64,000 bases of DNA from Streptomyces tanashiensis. Lineage in GTDB: Bacteria; Actinomycetota; Actinomycetes; Streptomycetales; Streptomycetaceae. The stretch is from NCBI RefSeq assembly GCF_014648895.1, contig NZ_BMRZ01000015.1:124001-188000 (forward strand), in the 5' to 3' direction. The first letter of the stretch is position 1. Each line of letters opens with the position of its first letter. The notes beneath the pieces were generated by a model. It made no database searches. It worked only from the letters and a program-made list of their open reading frames with translations, and was not told where the DNA came from. Of this stretch, positions 48,340 to 56,581 are shown in pieces. A program made the translations under genes and the position numbers.

Positions 48340-49227
48340 TCACTCCTCCAGCGTCAGGCCCCGGCGCAGCCGGCCGAGGGTGCGGGCGAGCAGCCGGGAG
48401 ACGTGCATCTGCGAGATGCCGAGCTCGGCGCCGATCTCCGACTGGGTCAGGCCGGTGACGAAGCGGAGGGAGAGGATCTGGCGCTCGCGGGCGGGCAGCG
48501 AGGCGATCATCGGCTTCAGGGAGGCGATGTACTCGATCCCGGTGAGCCCGTTGTCCTCGTAGCCGAGGCGGTCGGCGAGCGCGGCCTCGCCGCCCGCGCC
48601 GTCCTCCTCGTCGGGCTGCGCGTCGAGCGAGGCCGCGGTGTAGGCGTTGCTCGCGGCCATGCCCTCGACGACCTCCTCCGGCGTGATGCCGAGCTCCTCG
48701 GCGAGTTCGGCGACGGTCGGGGCGCGGTCGAGGCGTTGGGCGAGCGCGTCACCGGCCCTGGCGAGGTCGAGCCGGAGCTCCTGGAGCCTGCGGGGCACGT
48801 GCACGGACCACGAGGTGTCGCGGAAGAAGCGCTTGATCTCGCCGATGATCGTCGGCATCGCGAAGGTCGGGAACTCGACGCCGCGGGTGAGTTCGAAGCG
48901 GTCGATCGCCTTGATGAGGCCGATGGTGCCGACCTGGACGATGTCCTCCATCGGTTCGCTGCGGGTGCCGAAGCGGGCGGCGGCGAACCGGACCAGGGCG
49001 AGGTTGAGTTCGACCAGGGTGTTGCGGACGTACGCGTGGTCGTGGGTGCCCTCCTCCAGCTCGGAGAGCCGGGCGAAGAGCTGCTTCGACAGGGCGCGGG
49101 CGTCGACCGGGCCGATCCGGTCGAGAGGTGTGTCGAGCAGGCGATCGGGCAGGTCGACGACAGGGGGGAGGGGGACTGCTGCCGACGGCGCGTCGGGGGT
49201 ACGCGGGGCGTCGAGCCGGGGTGACAT
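48340..49227 (-). CDS. sigI: Sigma-B/SigF-type stress sigma factor
   Basis: 295 residues. Region 2: HDHAYVRNTLVELNLALVRFAAARFG, MEDIVQVGTIGLIKAIDRFELTRGVEFPTFAMPTIIGEIKRFFRD; region 3: LRLDLARAGDALAQRLDRAPTVAELAEELGI; region 4: SLPARERQILSLRFVTGLTQSEIGAELGISQMHVSRLLARTLGRLR. This is the sigma-B/F/G family without region 1. Adjacent STAS and HATPase genes form its regulatory partners. In S. coelicolor a sigI-type gene neighbours the same pair (antagonist ArsI, anti-sigma PrsI), which is the basis for the symbol; which of the several sigma-B paralogues this is should be checked by full-length comparison. ATG at 49227 with AAGGAG upstream. Confidence 0.88.
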   Translation of the reverse strand: MSPRLDAPRTPDAPSAAVPLPPVVDLPDRLLDTPLDRIGPVDARALSKQLFARLSELEEGTHDHAYVRNTLVELNLALVRFAAARFGTRSEPMEDIVQVGTIGLIKAIDRFELTRGVEFPTFAMPTIIGEIKRFFRDTSWSVHVPRRLQELRLDLARAGDALAQRLDRAPTVAELAEELGITPEEVVEGMAASNAYTAASLDAQPDEEDGAGGEAALADRLGYEDNGLTGIEYIASLKPMIASLPARERQILSLRFVTGLTQSEIGAELGISQMHVSRLLARTLGRLRRGLTLEE

Positions 49228-49343
49228 GGGTCTCCTTCGGGTGCTTCTCGCTGCGGTTTGCGGCGCCTCCAAAGCCGGTTGGGTCGGATGTTCTCTTCTA
49301 GCCCTACCCGCTCGACCCGGATGGTTGCAAGTGGCAATAATCC

Positions 49344-49367
49344 GTTTCATGCCGGTTTGTGGGGTAC
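49344..49367 (+). promoter_or_regulatory. Sigma-B-type promoter for the STAS gene
   Basis: GTTT (49344-49347), 14-base spacer, GGGTAC (49362-49367). This matches the Streptomyces sigma-B-family consensus (GTTT-N14-16-GGGTA) exactly. Transcription would start near 49375, 75 bases before the STAS start codon. Strongly suggests that the anti-sigma pair is under control of sigma factors of the same class as the one encoded divergently. Confidence 0.75.
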
Positions 49368-49449
49368 CTCGTGTGCATCGGAGGGTGCCCCGCTTGTAGG
49401 GTTCGGGGCACGTCAGTCGGCATCCGCGAGAGCGAGAAGAGGCACGGCC

Positions 49450-49818
49450 ATGGACCGCGAACACATCGGCAGCGCGCCGCCCGGGCGGCTGCGGGTCGAG
49501 GTCCGGGACGTGGCCGGGAGCGCGCTGCTCACGCCCGTCGGTGAGCTCGATCACCACACCGCCGAACTGCTGCGCACCCCTCTGGACGGCGCCCTCGACG
49601 CGGGCCGCGCGCGGCTCGTCGTCGACTGCTCGGGCCTGGAGTTCTGCGATTCGACCGGGCTCAACGTGCTGCTCGGCGCCCGGCTGAGGGCGGACGCCGC
49701 CGGCGGCGGTGTCCATCTGGTGGCGATGCGGCCCGCGGTGGCCCGGGTGTTCCACATCACGGGCGCGGACGCCGTCTTCACCGTCCACGAGACGCTCGCC
49801 ACAGCGCTCCCCGGCTGA
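49450..49818 (+). CDS. Anti-sigma factor antagonist (STAS domain)
   Basis: 122 residues forming one STAS domain: LRVEVRDVAGSALLTPVGELDHHTAELLRTPLDGAL, VVDCSGLEFCDSTGLNVLLGARLRADAAGG. Ser68 in CDSTGLN is the expected phosphorylation site of the partner kinase; when unphosphorylated the protein captures the anti-sigma factor and frees the sigma factor. ATG at 49450 with AGAAGAGG upstream, preceded by the sigma-B-type promoter at 49344. Followed by the HATPase gene at 83 bases. Corresponds to the ArsI role in the S. coelicolor sigI locus. Confidence 0.9.
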   Translation: MDREHIGSAPPGRLRVEVRDVAGSALLTPVGELDHHTAELLRTPLDGALDAGRARLVVDCSGLEFCDSTGLNVLLGARLRADAAGGGVHLVAMRPAVARVFHITGADAVFTVHETLATALPG

Positions 49819-49901
49819 GACCGAGGCCCCACACCCCCGCACGGCTCCCCCCCCGTACGTCCTGTCCCCTCTGTCCCGTCGATCGGTGAGGTGAAGCGTT
49901 G

Positions 49902-50321
49902 ATGGACCAAGCTTCCGACGTCCGGACGCTCGCCCTCGGCGAGACCAGCGGCACCGTGCCGCTCGCGCGTGACTTCACGCGGTCGGCGCTCCACGAGTGG
50001 GGCTGGCTCCCGGCCGCCACCGCCGACCGCCGGGCCGCCGCCGAGGACGTCCTGCTCGTCGTCTCCGAACTCGTCACCAACGCCTGTCTGCACGCCGAGG
50101 GTCCCGAGCGGCTGCGCGTCCTGCGGATGCCCCGGACGCTGCGCCTCGAAGTCACCGACCGCGGCGCCGGACAGCCCGCGCCGCGCACCCCGCACCGCTC
50201 CGGACGGCCGGGCGGACACGGCATGTTCATCGTGCAGCGGCTCTGCCTCGACTGGGGCATCGACCGCACCCCGGGGGCCCCCGGCAAGACGGTCTGGGCC
50301 GAACTGGCCGCACCGGCATAG
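49902..50321 (+). CDS. Anti-sigma factor, HATPase_c kinase-like (RsbW type)
   Basis: 139 residues. N-box AEDVLLVVSELVTNACLHAEGPERLRVL, G1 DRGAGQPAP, G2 RPGGHGMFIVQRLCLDWG, then VWAEL: the GHKL pattern of RsbW/SpoIIAB-like serine kinases, which bind the sigma factor and phosphorylate the STAS antagonist. Short and single-domain. ATG at 49902 follows GAGG by ten bases; a TTG three bases upstream is an alternative. Likely partner of the divergently encoded sigma factor (PrsI role in S. coelicolor). Confidence 0.88.
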   Translation: MDQASDVRTLALGETSGTVPLARDFTRSALHEWGWLPAATADRRAAAEDVLLVVSELVTNACLHAEGPERLRVLRMPRTLRLEVTDRGAGQPAPRTPHRSGRPGGHGMFIVQRLCLDWGIDRTPGAPGKTVWAELAAPA

Positions 50322-50431
50322 GACTTTCACAAGTCCACGCGTTCCCCTGCCTTCCCTCCTCAAGGTCTCGGGCGTACCTTGACGCCCAATCTGAAAGACC
50401 GTCAGTTACGTTGCGGTGAGGGGTGCTCGGG

Positions 50432-51127
50432 GTGTCCAAGGTGCCGAACCGGAGGAGAACGACCGCCGCGCTCACGGCCGCGGTCGCGGTGGCGGGCGCG
50501 GCCGTGCTGGCCGGCGCACCGGCCGCCCAGGCGGCCGTCGTCGACGTCAACTACGCCTGCGAGACGAAGATCGGGCCCAAGAGCGCCGTCTCGCCCGTCG
50601 ACATCAAGGCCGTCAAGGGCGGCAGCGGCTACACGATCACCATGTCGTTCGAGAAGGGGGTCTCCGACAGCCCGGTCGAACTCCCCAAGGGCGTCATGAC
50701 CCCGCGCGCCGAGCTCGTCCTCGGCGGTGACGCGAGCGGCACGGTGAAGGTCAAGGGAACGCCCAACACGGCCGCCATCCCGCCGGACACCCCGATCAAG
50801 ATCGGCACGCTGACCGGCACGTTCACCCCGAAGAAGAACGGCAAGGTCACCTTCACGGCGGGCACCCTCACCGTGCACGCCCTCGGGATGGACGCGGCCG
50901 TCTGCACCCCGAAGAACAACCCGAAGCCCTCCCTGGAACTCCAGGTCACGGGCGTCTCCGGAGGATCCGACACACCACCGCCCGCCGACGACGGCGGAGG
51001 CTCCGACGAACAGCTGCCCAAGACCGGCCCGCTCGACTCCGCCGTGGCGCTCGGCACCCTCGGCGGCACCGTCCTGCTGACCGGCGCCGCCGGAGTCCTC
51101 TGGCTCACGCGGCGCACGGCACGCTGA
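50432..51127 (+). CDS. LPXTG-anchored surface protein with one repeat domain
   Basis: 231 residues. Signal peptide (RRRTTAALTAAVAVAGAAVLAGAPAAQA, about 7-34), one beta-rich domain of about 140 residues (NYACETKIGPKSAVSPVDIKAV ... LVLGGDASGTVKVKG ... NPKPSLELQVTG), a linker PPPADDGGGSDEQ, then sorting signal LPKTG at 195-199, hydrophobic segment and RRTAR tail. Sortase would anchor it to the cell wall. GTG at 50432 is taken as start because GAGGGG lies about eight bases upstream. Its TGA overlaps the ATG of the next gene. The same domain occurs twice in the last gene of the operon. Confidence 0.8.
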   Translation: MSKVPNRRRTTAALTAAVAVAGAAVLAGAPAAQAAVVDVNYACETKIGPKSAVSPVDIKAVKGGSGYTITMSFEKGVSDSPVELPKGVMTPRAELVLGGDASGTVKVKGTPNTAAIPPDTPIKIGTLTGTFTPKKNGKVTFTAGTLTVHALGMDAAVCTPKNNPKPSLELQVTGVSGGSDTPPPADDGGGSDEQLPKTGPLDSAVALGTLGGTVLLTGAAGVLWLTRRTAR

Positions 51128-51996
51128 TGCGGACGGCGGACCGTCCCGGGACGCGGCGGGCGGCACCCCCCGCACGGCGCACGGCGGCACGCTCCGGACT
51201 CGTGGCCGCCGCGACCGCCCTCCTCGGCGCGGTCGCGGCGGCGCCCCCCGCCGCCCGGGACTGGACGGCGGCGCCCGCCGCCGGACGGCCCTACGCCTAC
51301 CTGGAGGGACCCGCGGGCAGCGTCCTCCAGGACACCCTGTCGGTCACCAACCCCGGCACCGCACCGCTCACCGTGCGCCTCAGCGGACAGGGCGCCCCGG
51401 TGTCCTTCGCCGCGCGGACCGTGACCGTGCCCGCCAGGACCCGGGCCGACGTGCCCTTCGCCGTGACCGTCACCGCGGACACCCCGCCCGGCGAACACCG
51501 GGGCACCGTCCGGGCCGCGACCGCCGACCGGGAGGTCCGCGTCGACCTGCGGCTCCGGGTCAGCGGACCGCACCTCGCCGCGCTCACCGTCGAGGACGTC
51601 CACGTCGACGCGGACACCGGAGCCCTCCGCTACACCCTCGTCAACCGCGGCACCACGGTCCTCGCCCCGCGCCTCGCGGTCCGCGCCGAGGGCCTCCTCG
51701 GCACCGTCCTCGACCGGCCGGACCGCGCCCTGCCGCTGACCCTCCGCCCCGGCGAGCGGGCCACCCGGACCGAACCCTGGCCCGACCCGCCCGCCCTCGA
51801 CTCCGTCACCGTCCGGCTGACGGCCACCGCACCGGGCGCCGCGCCCGCCACCGCCCGCGCCGAGGCCGCCTTCGCCTCGGGCCCCGCGCTCACCGGCACG
51901 GCCGGGCTGCTCCTGGCGGCCGCCGCCGGCGTCGTACACGTGGCACGGCGGCGCCGGTCCCGTACCCAGCGCGCCCCGGAGGGAGCGACACCATGA
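51127..51996 (+). CDS. DUF916-like (WxL-interacting-type) membrane protein
   Basis: 289 residues. Signal/anchor near residues 24-45, then a first Ig-like region: YAYLEGPAGSVLQDTLSVTNPGTAPLTVRLSGQG, TVTVPARTRADVPFAVTVTADTPPGEHRGTVRAAT, and a second beta domain, a C-terminal span (ALTGTAGLLLAAAAGVVHV) and a basic tail. This is the pattern of DUF916 / WxL peptidoglycan-interacting proteins, which in Firmicutes form surface complexes with WxL proteins. ATG overlaps the stop of the LPXTG gene (TGATG). Predicted to be anchored in the membrane with domains outside. Confidence 0.72.
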   Translation: MRTADRPGTRRAAPPARRTAARSGLVAAATALLGAVAAAPPAARDWTAAPAAGRPYAYLEGPAGSVLQDTLSVTNPGTAPLTVRLSGQGAPVSFAARTVTVPARTRADVPFAVTVTADTPPGEHRGTVRAATADREVRVDLRLRVSGPHLAALTVEDVHVDADTGALRYTLVNRGTTVLAPRLAVRAEGLLGTVLDRPDRALPLTLRPGERATRTEPWPDPPALDSVTVRLTATAPGAAPATARAEAAFASGPALTGTAGLLLAAAAGVVHVARRRRSRTQRAPEGATP

Positions 51997-53069
51997 GGAC
52001 GATCCGTACGGCCGCCGCCCTCCTCGCCGCCCTCGCCCTCGTCCTGCTGCCCGCCGCCCCCGCGGCGGTGGCGGCCCCGGGGCCCGTGGTCGAGCTGTCC
52101 AAGACGGAGGGCGGCAAGGGCGGTGAGATCACCGTCAGCGGCAGCGGCTGGAAACCCGGCGCGCTGCTCATGCTCCTGATCTGCGGCCAGGGCGCCCCCG
52201 GCAAGGGCGTCATCGGCGGCACCAACTCCTGCGCCAACACCGAGGGACGGGCCGCGACCGTCGACAGCCGGGGAGCCTTCAGCACGAAGCTCCCCGTCGC
52301 CGAACCGCCCAAGCCCTGCCCCTGCGTGGTGCACGTCGCCGGGGTCACCGGCCGGCAGGACGCCGTCGACAAGGAGTTCACGGTCGCCGGGCATCCCACC
52401 GCCCCGCTCCCCGAGGCCTCCGGCGACGGGCGCCTCGCCGTCCTCGCCGCCGTCCGCCTCGACGGTTCGAGCGGCCTCCTCGTCTGGTTCGGCGCGCCCC
52501 CGAGCCGCGAGGTCGTCTTCACCGTCGGCAACCTCGGCCCGGCCGCCGTCAAGGACCCCGTCTTCCAGGTCGGCACCAGCCACGGCGTCTTCGCGCCCCA
52601 GTACGAGGAACGCCAGTGGCGCGGCACGATCGAACCGGGCCGGAAGGCCCTGATCCGGCTCCCCGCCGAGCTCACGGCCGGCGCGCACGGCGACTACCAG
52701 ATCTCCGTGAAGTACGCGGGCAAGGTCCTCGTCGAGCAGCCGTGGGGCGTCGGCAGGCCCTGGGGCGTGACCCTCTTCTGGGTGCTCCTCGCCGTCGTGG
52801 TGCCCGCCGCGCTGTTCCGGATCGGCATGGCCGTGGTCGACCGCGTGCGGCCCGCTTCCGGAGCCGGCCGGGCCCGAGCCACCAGGACCCGGACGGGGCC
52901 GCGCGTACGGCGCCGCGCCCCGGCCCGTACACCCGCTTCCACCCCCGCCTCCGCCGCGCCGGCGGGCCCGGGGGACGAGGAGACGACCGCGGCCCTGCCG
53001 TGGTTCAGCCCTGACTCCGCACCGTCAGCGCCAGAGAGCAGCAGCCCGACGACGAAGGGACATGCGTGA
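51993..53069 (+). CDS. Secreted/membrane-anchored protein with neocarzinostatin-like beta domain
   Basis: 358 residues. Signal peptide (ALLAALALVLLPAAPAAVAA), mature start VVELSKTEGGKGGEITVSGSGWKPGALLMLLICGQGAPGKGVIGGTNSCANTEGRAATVDSRGAFSTKLPV, the pattern of the neocarzinostatin-like/IPT-type beta fold, followed by a second beta region, a span at about 250-272 (VTLFWVLLAVVVPAALFRIGMAVV) and a basic, low-complexity cytoplasmic tail with PPTTTKG-like end. ATG overlaps the previous stop (ATGA) and its stop overlaps the next GTG, so expression is coupled. Probably a membrane component of the surface complex. Confidence 0.7.
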   Translation: MRTIRTAAALLAALALVLLPAAPAAVAAPGPVVELSKTEGGKGGEITVSGSGWKPGALLMLLICGQGAPGKGVIGGTNSCANTEGRAATVDSRGAFSTKLPVAEPPKPCPCVVHVAGVTGRQDAVDKEFTVAGHPTAPLPEASGDGRLAVLAAVRLDGSSGLLVWFGAPPSREVVFTVGNLGPAAVKDPVFQVGTSHGVFAPQYEERQWRGTIEPGRKALIRLPAELTAGAHGDYQISVKYAGKVLVEQPWGVGRPWGVTLFWVLLAVVVPAALFRIGMAVVDRVRPASGAGRARATRTRTGPRVRRRAPARTPASTPASAAPAGPGDEETTAALPWFSPDSAPSAPESSSPTTKGHA

Positions 53070-54571
53070 GTACGCAACGGAGGATGAGCGCGGCCGGGGT
53101 CGCGCTGATGCTCGGCGGCGCGGGAATCCTGTATGCCGCCGGCCCCGCCCAGGCCGCCGAGACCAGCTACGCGACGGAGTGCATCCCGCCGTCGATCTCG
53201 GGGCTTCCGCCCGTGCGGGGCACGACGAAGGTGCTGATCACCGCACCGGCGGAGGCCAAGGTCGGCGACGAGGTCGAGATCGTCTGGAAGACGGTCCAGG
53301 CCGCCTCGAAGAACCCCGACGTGCTCGACCTCGACAAGGACACGGTGAAGCCGACCGGCGTCCTCACCGTGGGCGGCGCCGGGAGCGGGACCGTCGCGAT
53401 GGCGGGACCGCGGCAGAACCCGGCGATCCCCAAGAACAGCCCGATGGTGCTGCCCGACATGAAGGGGAAGCTGAAGCTGGACAAGGCGGGCGAGATCACG
53501 CTGACGCCCGGCAAGTACACGATCAACGTGTCCAAGCCCCTGTCGACGGACACCAAGTGCTCCCCGAAGGAGACGGTGCCGGTCGGCGCGACCATCAAGG
53601 TCACGGACGGGGGCGGCGGGACGACGACGTCCGGCGGCACGACGACCTCGGGCGGGACCACCACGTCCGGCGGGACCACCACGTCCGGCGGTACGACGAC
53701 GTCCGGCGGTACGGCCTCGGGCGGGACGACGACCACGGCGGGCGGGACCACGGCCTCGGGCGGGACCACGGCCTCGGGCGGCTCGTCGGACTCCGGCGGT
53801 ACGAGTTCCACCGGCGGCGGCTCGAACAACACCGGCGGTGCCGCGACCAGCTCCTCCGGCGGGACCGGCGGCGACGCCGGGAGCTCGGGCGGGAGCTCCG
53901 GCGGTGGCGGCGGGCAGACCGACTTCCCCGGCAAGGAGGTCACCGTCGCCTTCGCCTGCCAGAGCCCCGGCCCGGCCGCGATCAACTCCAAGGTGACGAT
54001 CGACGCCAGGAAGAACGGCGAGGTCTACGACCTGACGGTCAAGACGGCCAAGGGCGTCATGAAGAGCCCCGCCGCCCTCCCCAAGGGGGCCCTGAAGCCC
54101 TCCATGGCGGTGAAGATCGGCGGGGCCGACAGCGGCACGGTGACGGTCACCGGCGCGCCCAACCCCACCGCCCTCGCCATGGACGCCCCGGTGAGCCTGG
54201 AGGACATGAAGGGCACGTACCGGCCCGGCGCGACGGGCAGGTCGACGCTCAGCCCCGGCACGCTCACCATCAAGGTCACCCTCGGCTCCGTGAAGATGGA
54301 GATCCCCTGCCAGGTCAAGGGCGCCGTGCAGGCCTCCCTCGAACTGGACACCAGCAAGCAGGCCGGAGGTGCCTCCGGCGGTGACGCCGGCGGCACGGAC
54401 ACGGCCACCGGCTCGGGCTCCGGCTCCGGCGGTTCCGACGGCGGGAACCTCGCCCACACCGGCGCCGAGAACGACGGCGCCCTGCGCGCCCTCGCCCTCG
54501 TCGCGGGCACGGTCATCCTGGTCGGCGGCGCGGTCTTCACCTTCACCCCCTGGGCCCGGCTCAGGCGCTGA
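53066..54571 (+). CDS. LAXTG-anchored surface protein with two repeat domains and Gly/Thr/Ser linker
   Basis: 501 residues. Signal peptide to about residue 31, domain 1 at about 34-178, a very low-complexity linker at 181-287 made of GGTTTS-type repeats and GGSS, domain 2 at about 290-430, then a Gly/Ser-rich spacer, sorting signal LAHTG (462-466), a hydrophobic span and RLRR. Both domains resemble the single one in the gene at 50432: compare LGGDASGTVKVKG, VGGAGSGTVAMAG and IGGADSGTVTVTG. LAXTG is the sorting signal used by Streptomyces class E sortases. GTG at 53066 overlaps the preceding TGA. Confidence 0.82.
   Translation: MSTQRRMSAAGVALMLGGAGILYAAGPAQAAETSYATECIPPSISGLPPVRGTTKVLITAPAEAKVGDEVEIVWKTVQAASKNPDVLDLDKDTVKPTGVLTVGGAGSGTVAMAGPRQNPAIPKNSPMVLPDMKGKLKLDKAGEITLTPGKYTINVSKPLSTDTKCSPKETVPVGATIKVTDGGGGTTTSGGTTTSGGTTTSGGTTTSGGTTTSGGTASGGTTTTAGGTTASGGTTASGGSSDSGGTSSTGGGSNNTGGAATSSSGGTGGDAGSSGGSSGGGGGQTDFPGKEVTVAFACQSPGPAAINSKVTIDARKNGEVYDLTVKTAKGVMKSPAALPKGALKPSMAVKIGGADSGTVTVTGAPNPTALAMDAPVSLEDMKGTYRPGATGRSTLSPGTLTIKVTLGSVKMEIPCQVKGAVQASLELDTSKQAGGASGGDAGGTDTATGSGSGSGGSDGGNLAHTGAENDGALRALALVAGTVILVGGAVFTFTPWARLRR
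53606..53785 (+). repeat. In-frame 18-bp-type repeats encoding GGTTTS
   Basis: Near-tandem units translating to GGTTTS (five clear copies, then diverging GGTAS/GGTTAS units) build the wall-spanning linker of the surface protein. The length of such tracts is prone to slippage, so it may vary between strains. Confidence 0.85.
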
Positions 54572-54579
54572 GGAAACGG

Positions 54580-54616
54580 CGAAGGCCGCCGCACCGAACC
54601 GGTGCGGCGGCCTTCG
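54580..54616. terminator. Bidirectional terminator after the surface-protein operon
   Basis: Perfect 16-bp stem 54580-54595 with 54601-54616 (CGAAGGCCGCCGCACC and complement), loop GAACC. Lies between the stop at 54571 and the convergent transporter stop at 54635. Confidence 0.88.
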
Positions 54617-54634
54617 GCCGTGCGGGAGGCAGGG

Positions 54635-56155
54635 TCAGTGGACGCTGCCCATGAGGCCCTGGACCTTCTTGCGGTACATGTAGATCGCGAAGCCCGCGAG
54701 GACGGCCAAGGCGGCCTGCATCGCGATGATCCCCGTTCCGTTCAGGTCCACACCGGCCAGCGACAGCAGACCCGTGGTGCAGTCACCGGCGGTGACGGCG
54801 AGGAACCAGACGCCCATCATCTGGGAGGCGTACTTCTGCGGCGCCATCTTCGTGGTGACGGAGAGGCCGACGGGGGAGAGGCACAGCTCACCGATGGTCT
54901 GGATCATGTAGATCGTGACCAGCCACATCGGGGAGACCTTGGTGCCGTCGCCCGCCATGTTCATCGGGACGATGAAGACGAAGAAGGACGCGCCGACCAG
55001 GACGAGGCCCATCGCGAACTTCACGATGGTGTTCGGCTCCTGGTTCTTGCGGGCCAGCCACAGCCACAGCCAGGCGAAGACCGGGGCCAGCGCCATGACG
55101 AAGAGCGGGTTCAGGGACTGGTACCAGGTGGCCGGGAAGCCGAAGCCGAAGACGGTGTCCGCGGTCTTGTCGTCGGCGAAGAGCGACAGGGTCGAGCCAC
55201 CCTGGTCGTAGATCATCCAGAAGACGGCGGCGGCGACGAAGAACCAGATGTAGCCGGTCATCTTCGACTGCTCGGTCTTGTCGAGGTCCTTGTCGCGCTT
55301 GATGCGGACCAGGACGGCGACCGGGATGATCAGACCGGCGAGGGTGATCGGGACGAGCGCCCAGTTCAGGGTGTAGACGCCGAGGCCGACGATGACGCCG
55401 TAGAAGGCGGCGGCGAGGACGAACACCAGCGCGACCTTGACCAGGACGCTCTTGCGCTCGGCCTGGCTGAGCGGGTTCGGGACGACGTTGCTCTTCGGGC
55501 TGAGGTTCTTCGTGCCGATGAGGAACTGGACCAGGCCCAGGCCCATGCCGACCGCGGCGAGCGCGAAGCCGAGGTGCCAGTTGACCTTCTCGCCGACGGT
55601 GCCGACCACGAACGGCGCCACGAAGGCACCGAGGTTGATGCCGACGTAGAAGAGCGTGAAGCCACCGTCACGGCGCGGGTCGTCCGGGCCGTCGTAGAGG
55701 TGGCCGACCATCGTGGAGATGTTGGCCTTGAGCAGACCGGAGCCGGCGGCGACGAGCGCCAGGCCGACGAAGAACATCGCCTGGCCGGGGATGGCCAGCG
55801 AGGCGTGACCGGCCATGATCACGAAACCGGCGATGGTGACGGTCTTGCGGGCGCCCCAGACGCGGTCGCCGAACCAGCCGCCGGGCATGGCCATCAGGTA
55901 GACCATCGAGACGTACACCGAGTAGATGGCCGTCGCCGTGGCCGCCGTCATGGCGAGGCCGCCACCCTGGCTGCCGGTCGCCGCGTCCGCGCCGCCGGAG
56001 ACCAGGTACAGAACGAGAAGGGCCCGCATGCCGTAGTAGGAGAAACGCTCCCACATCTCGGTCATGAAGAGGGTGGCCAGGCCACGGGGGTGGCCGAAGA
56101 ACGTCTTCTCGGAACCAGAGGTTCCGGTCGAAGCCGTCGTCAGGCTGGACGCCAT
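54635..56155 (-). CDS. Oligopeptide:proton symporter, POT/PTR2 family
   Basis: 506-residue major-facilitator peptide transporter with 12-14 spans. The N-terminal FFGHPRGLATLFMTEMWERFSYYGMRALLVLYLV holds the family ExxERFxYYG motif (EMWERFSYYG) that couples protons and peptide. Further marks: GGWFGDRVWGARKTV, GLLKANISTMVGHLYDG, FTLFYVGINLGAF. Imports di- and tripeptides. ATG at 56155 with AAGGA five bases upstream. Divergent from the response regulator gene. Confidence 0.93.
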   Translation of the reverse strand: MASSLTTASTGTSGSEKTFFGHPRGLATLFMTEMWERFSYYGMRALLVLYLVSGGADAATGSQGGGLAMTAATATAIYSVYVSMVYLMAMPGGWFGDRVWGARKTVTIAGFVIMAGHASLAIPGQAMFFVGLALVAAGSGLLKANISTMVGHLYDGPDDPRRDGGFTLFYVGINLGAFVAPFVVGTVGEKVNWHLGFALAAVGMGLGLVQFLIGTKNLSPKSNVVPNPLSQAERKSVLVKVALVFVLAAAFYGVIVGLGVYTLNWALVPITLAGLIIPVAVLVRIKRDKDLDKTEQSKMTGYIWFFVAAAVFWMIYDQGGSTLSLFADDKTADTVFGFGFPATWYQSLNPLFVMALAPVFAWLWLWLARKNQEPNTIVKFAMGLVLVGASFFVFIVPMNMAGDGTKVSPMWLVTIYMIQTIGELCLSPVGLSVTTKMAPQKYASQMMGVWFLAVTAGDCTTGLLSLAGVDLNGTGIIAMQAALAVLAGFAIYMYRKKVQGLMGSVH

Positions 56156-56581
56156 GTCGATCCTTGCTCTGTCGGGACGCACGCCTTGTGAGCGTGATGC
56201 GCCCGGTGGGGGAGGCCGGCACCGGCGGAGTCGTGGAACTCCACCGGGATCCACGCCCCGGGAGATGCGTCTTCGCGTCCCGGAACCCGGCCCACAGGTC
56301 ATTCACCGTCTCAAGGTTCGGCTGAGCCGACCTCACGCAGAAAGAGGACCTTGGCGCGCGAAGCTGGCCAAAGGTCCCCGATTACCGCTACTGACGTCTC
56401 GCCACCATACGACACGACAGTGCCGGATATGGAAGGACTTGAGAGATGGATCACAGGCGGGGATGCAACCGCGCAAGGCCATTCGAAGGTCATGTGCAGG
56501 ATGACCACAAGATCCCCAGGGGGCGTCCGGGCCGTACGGATCCCGCCCCGGCCCGGGCGCCGTGCGGACTACCATCACCCC
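56156..56581. other. Divergent intergenic region, transporter / two-component system
   Basis: 426 bases. Short CGGCTGAGCCG hairpin at about 56319-56329 and no other recognisable element. Promoters of both flanking transcription units must lie here. No gene recognised. Confidence 0.5.

Noticed and set aside
53606..53785. Regular short repeats considered as a CRISPR array
   Set aside because: The units are 18 bp, in frame, without unique spacers and encode a GGTTTS linker in a surface protein.
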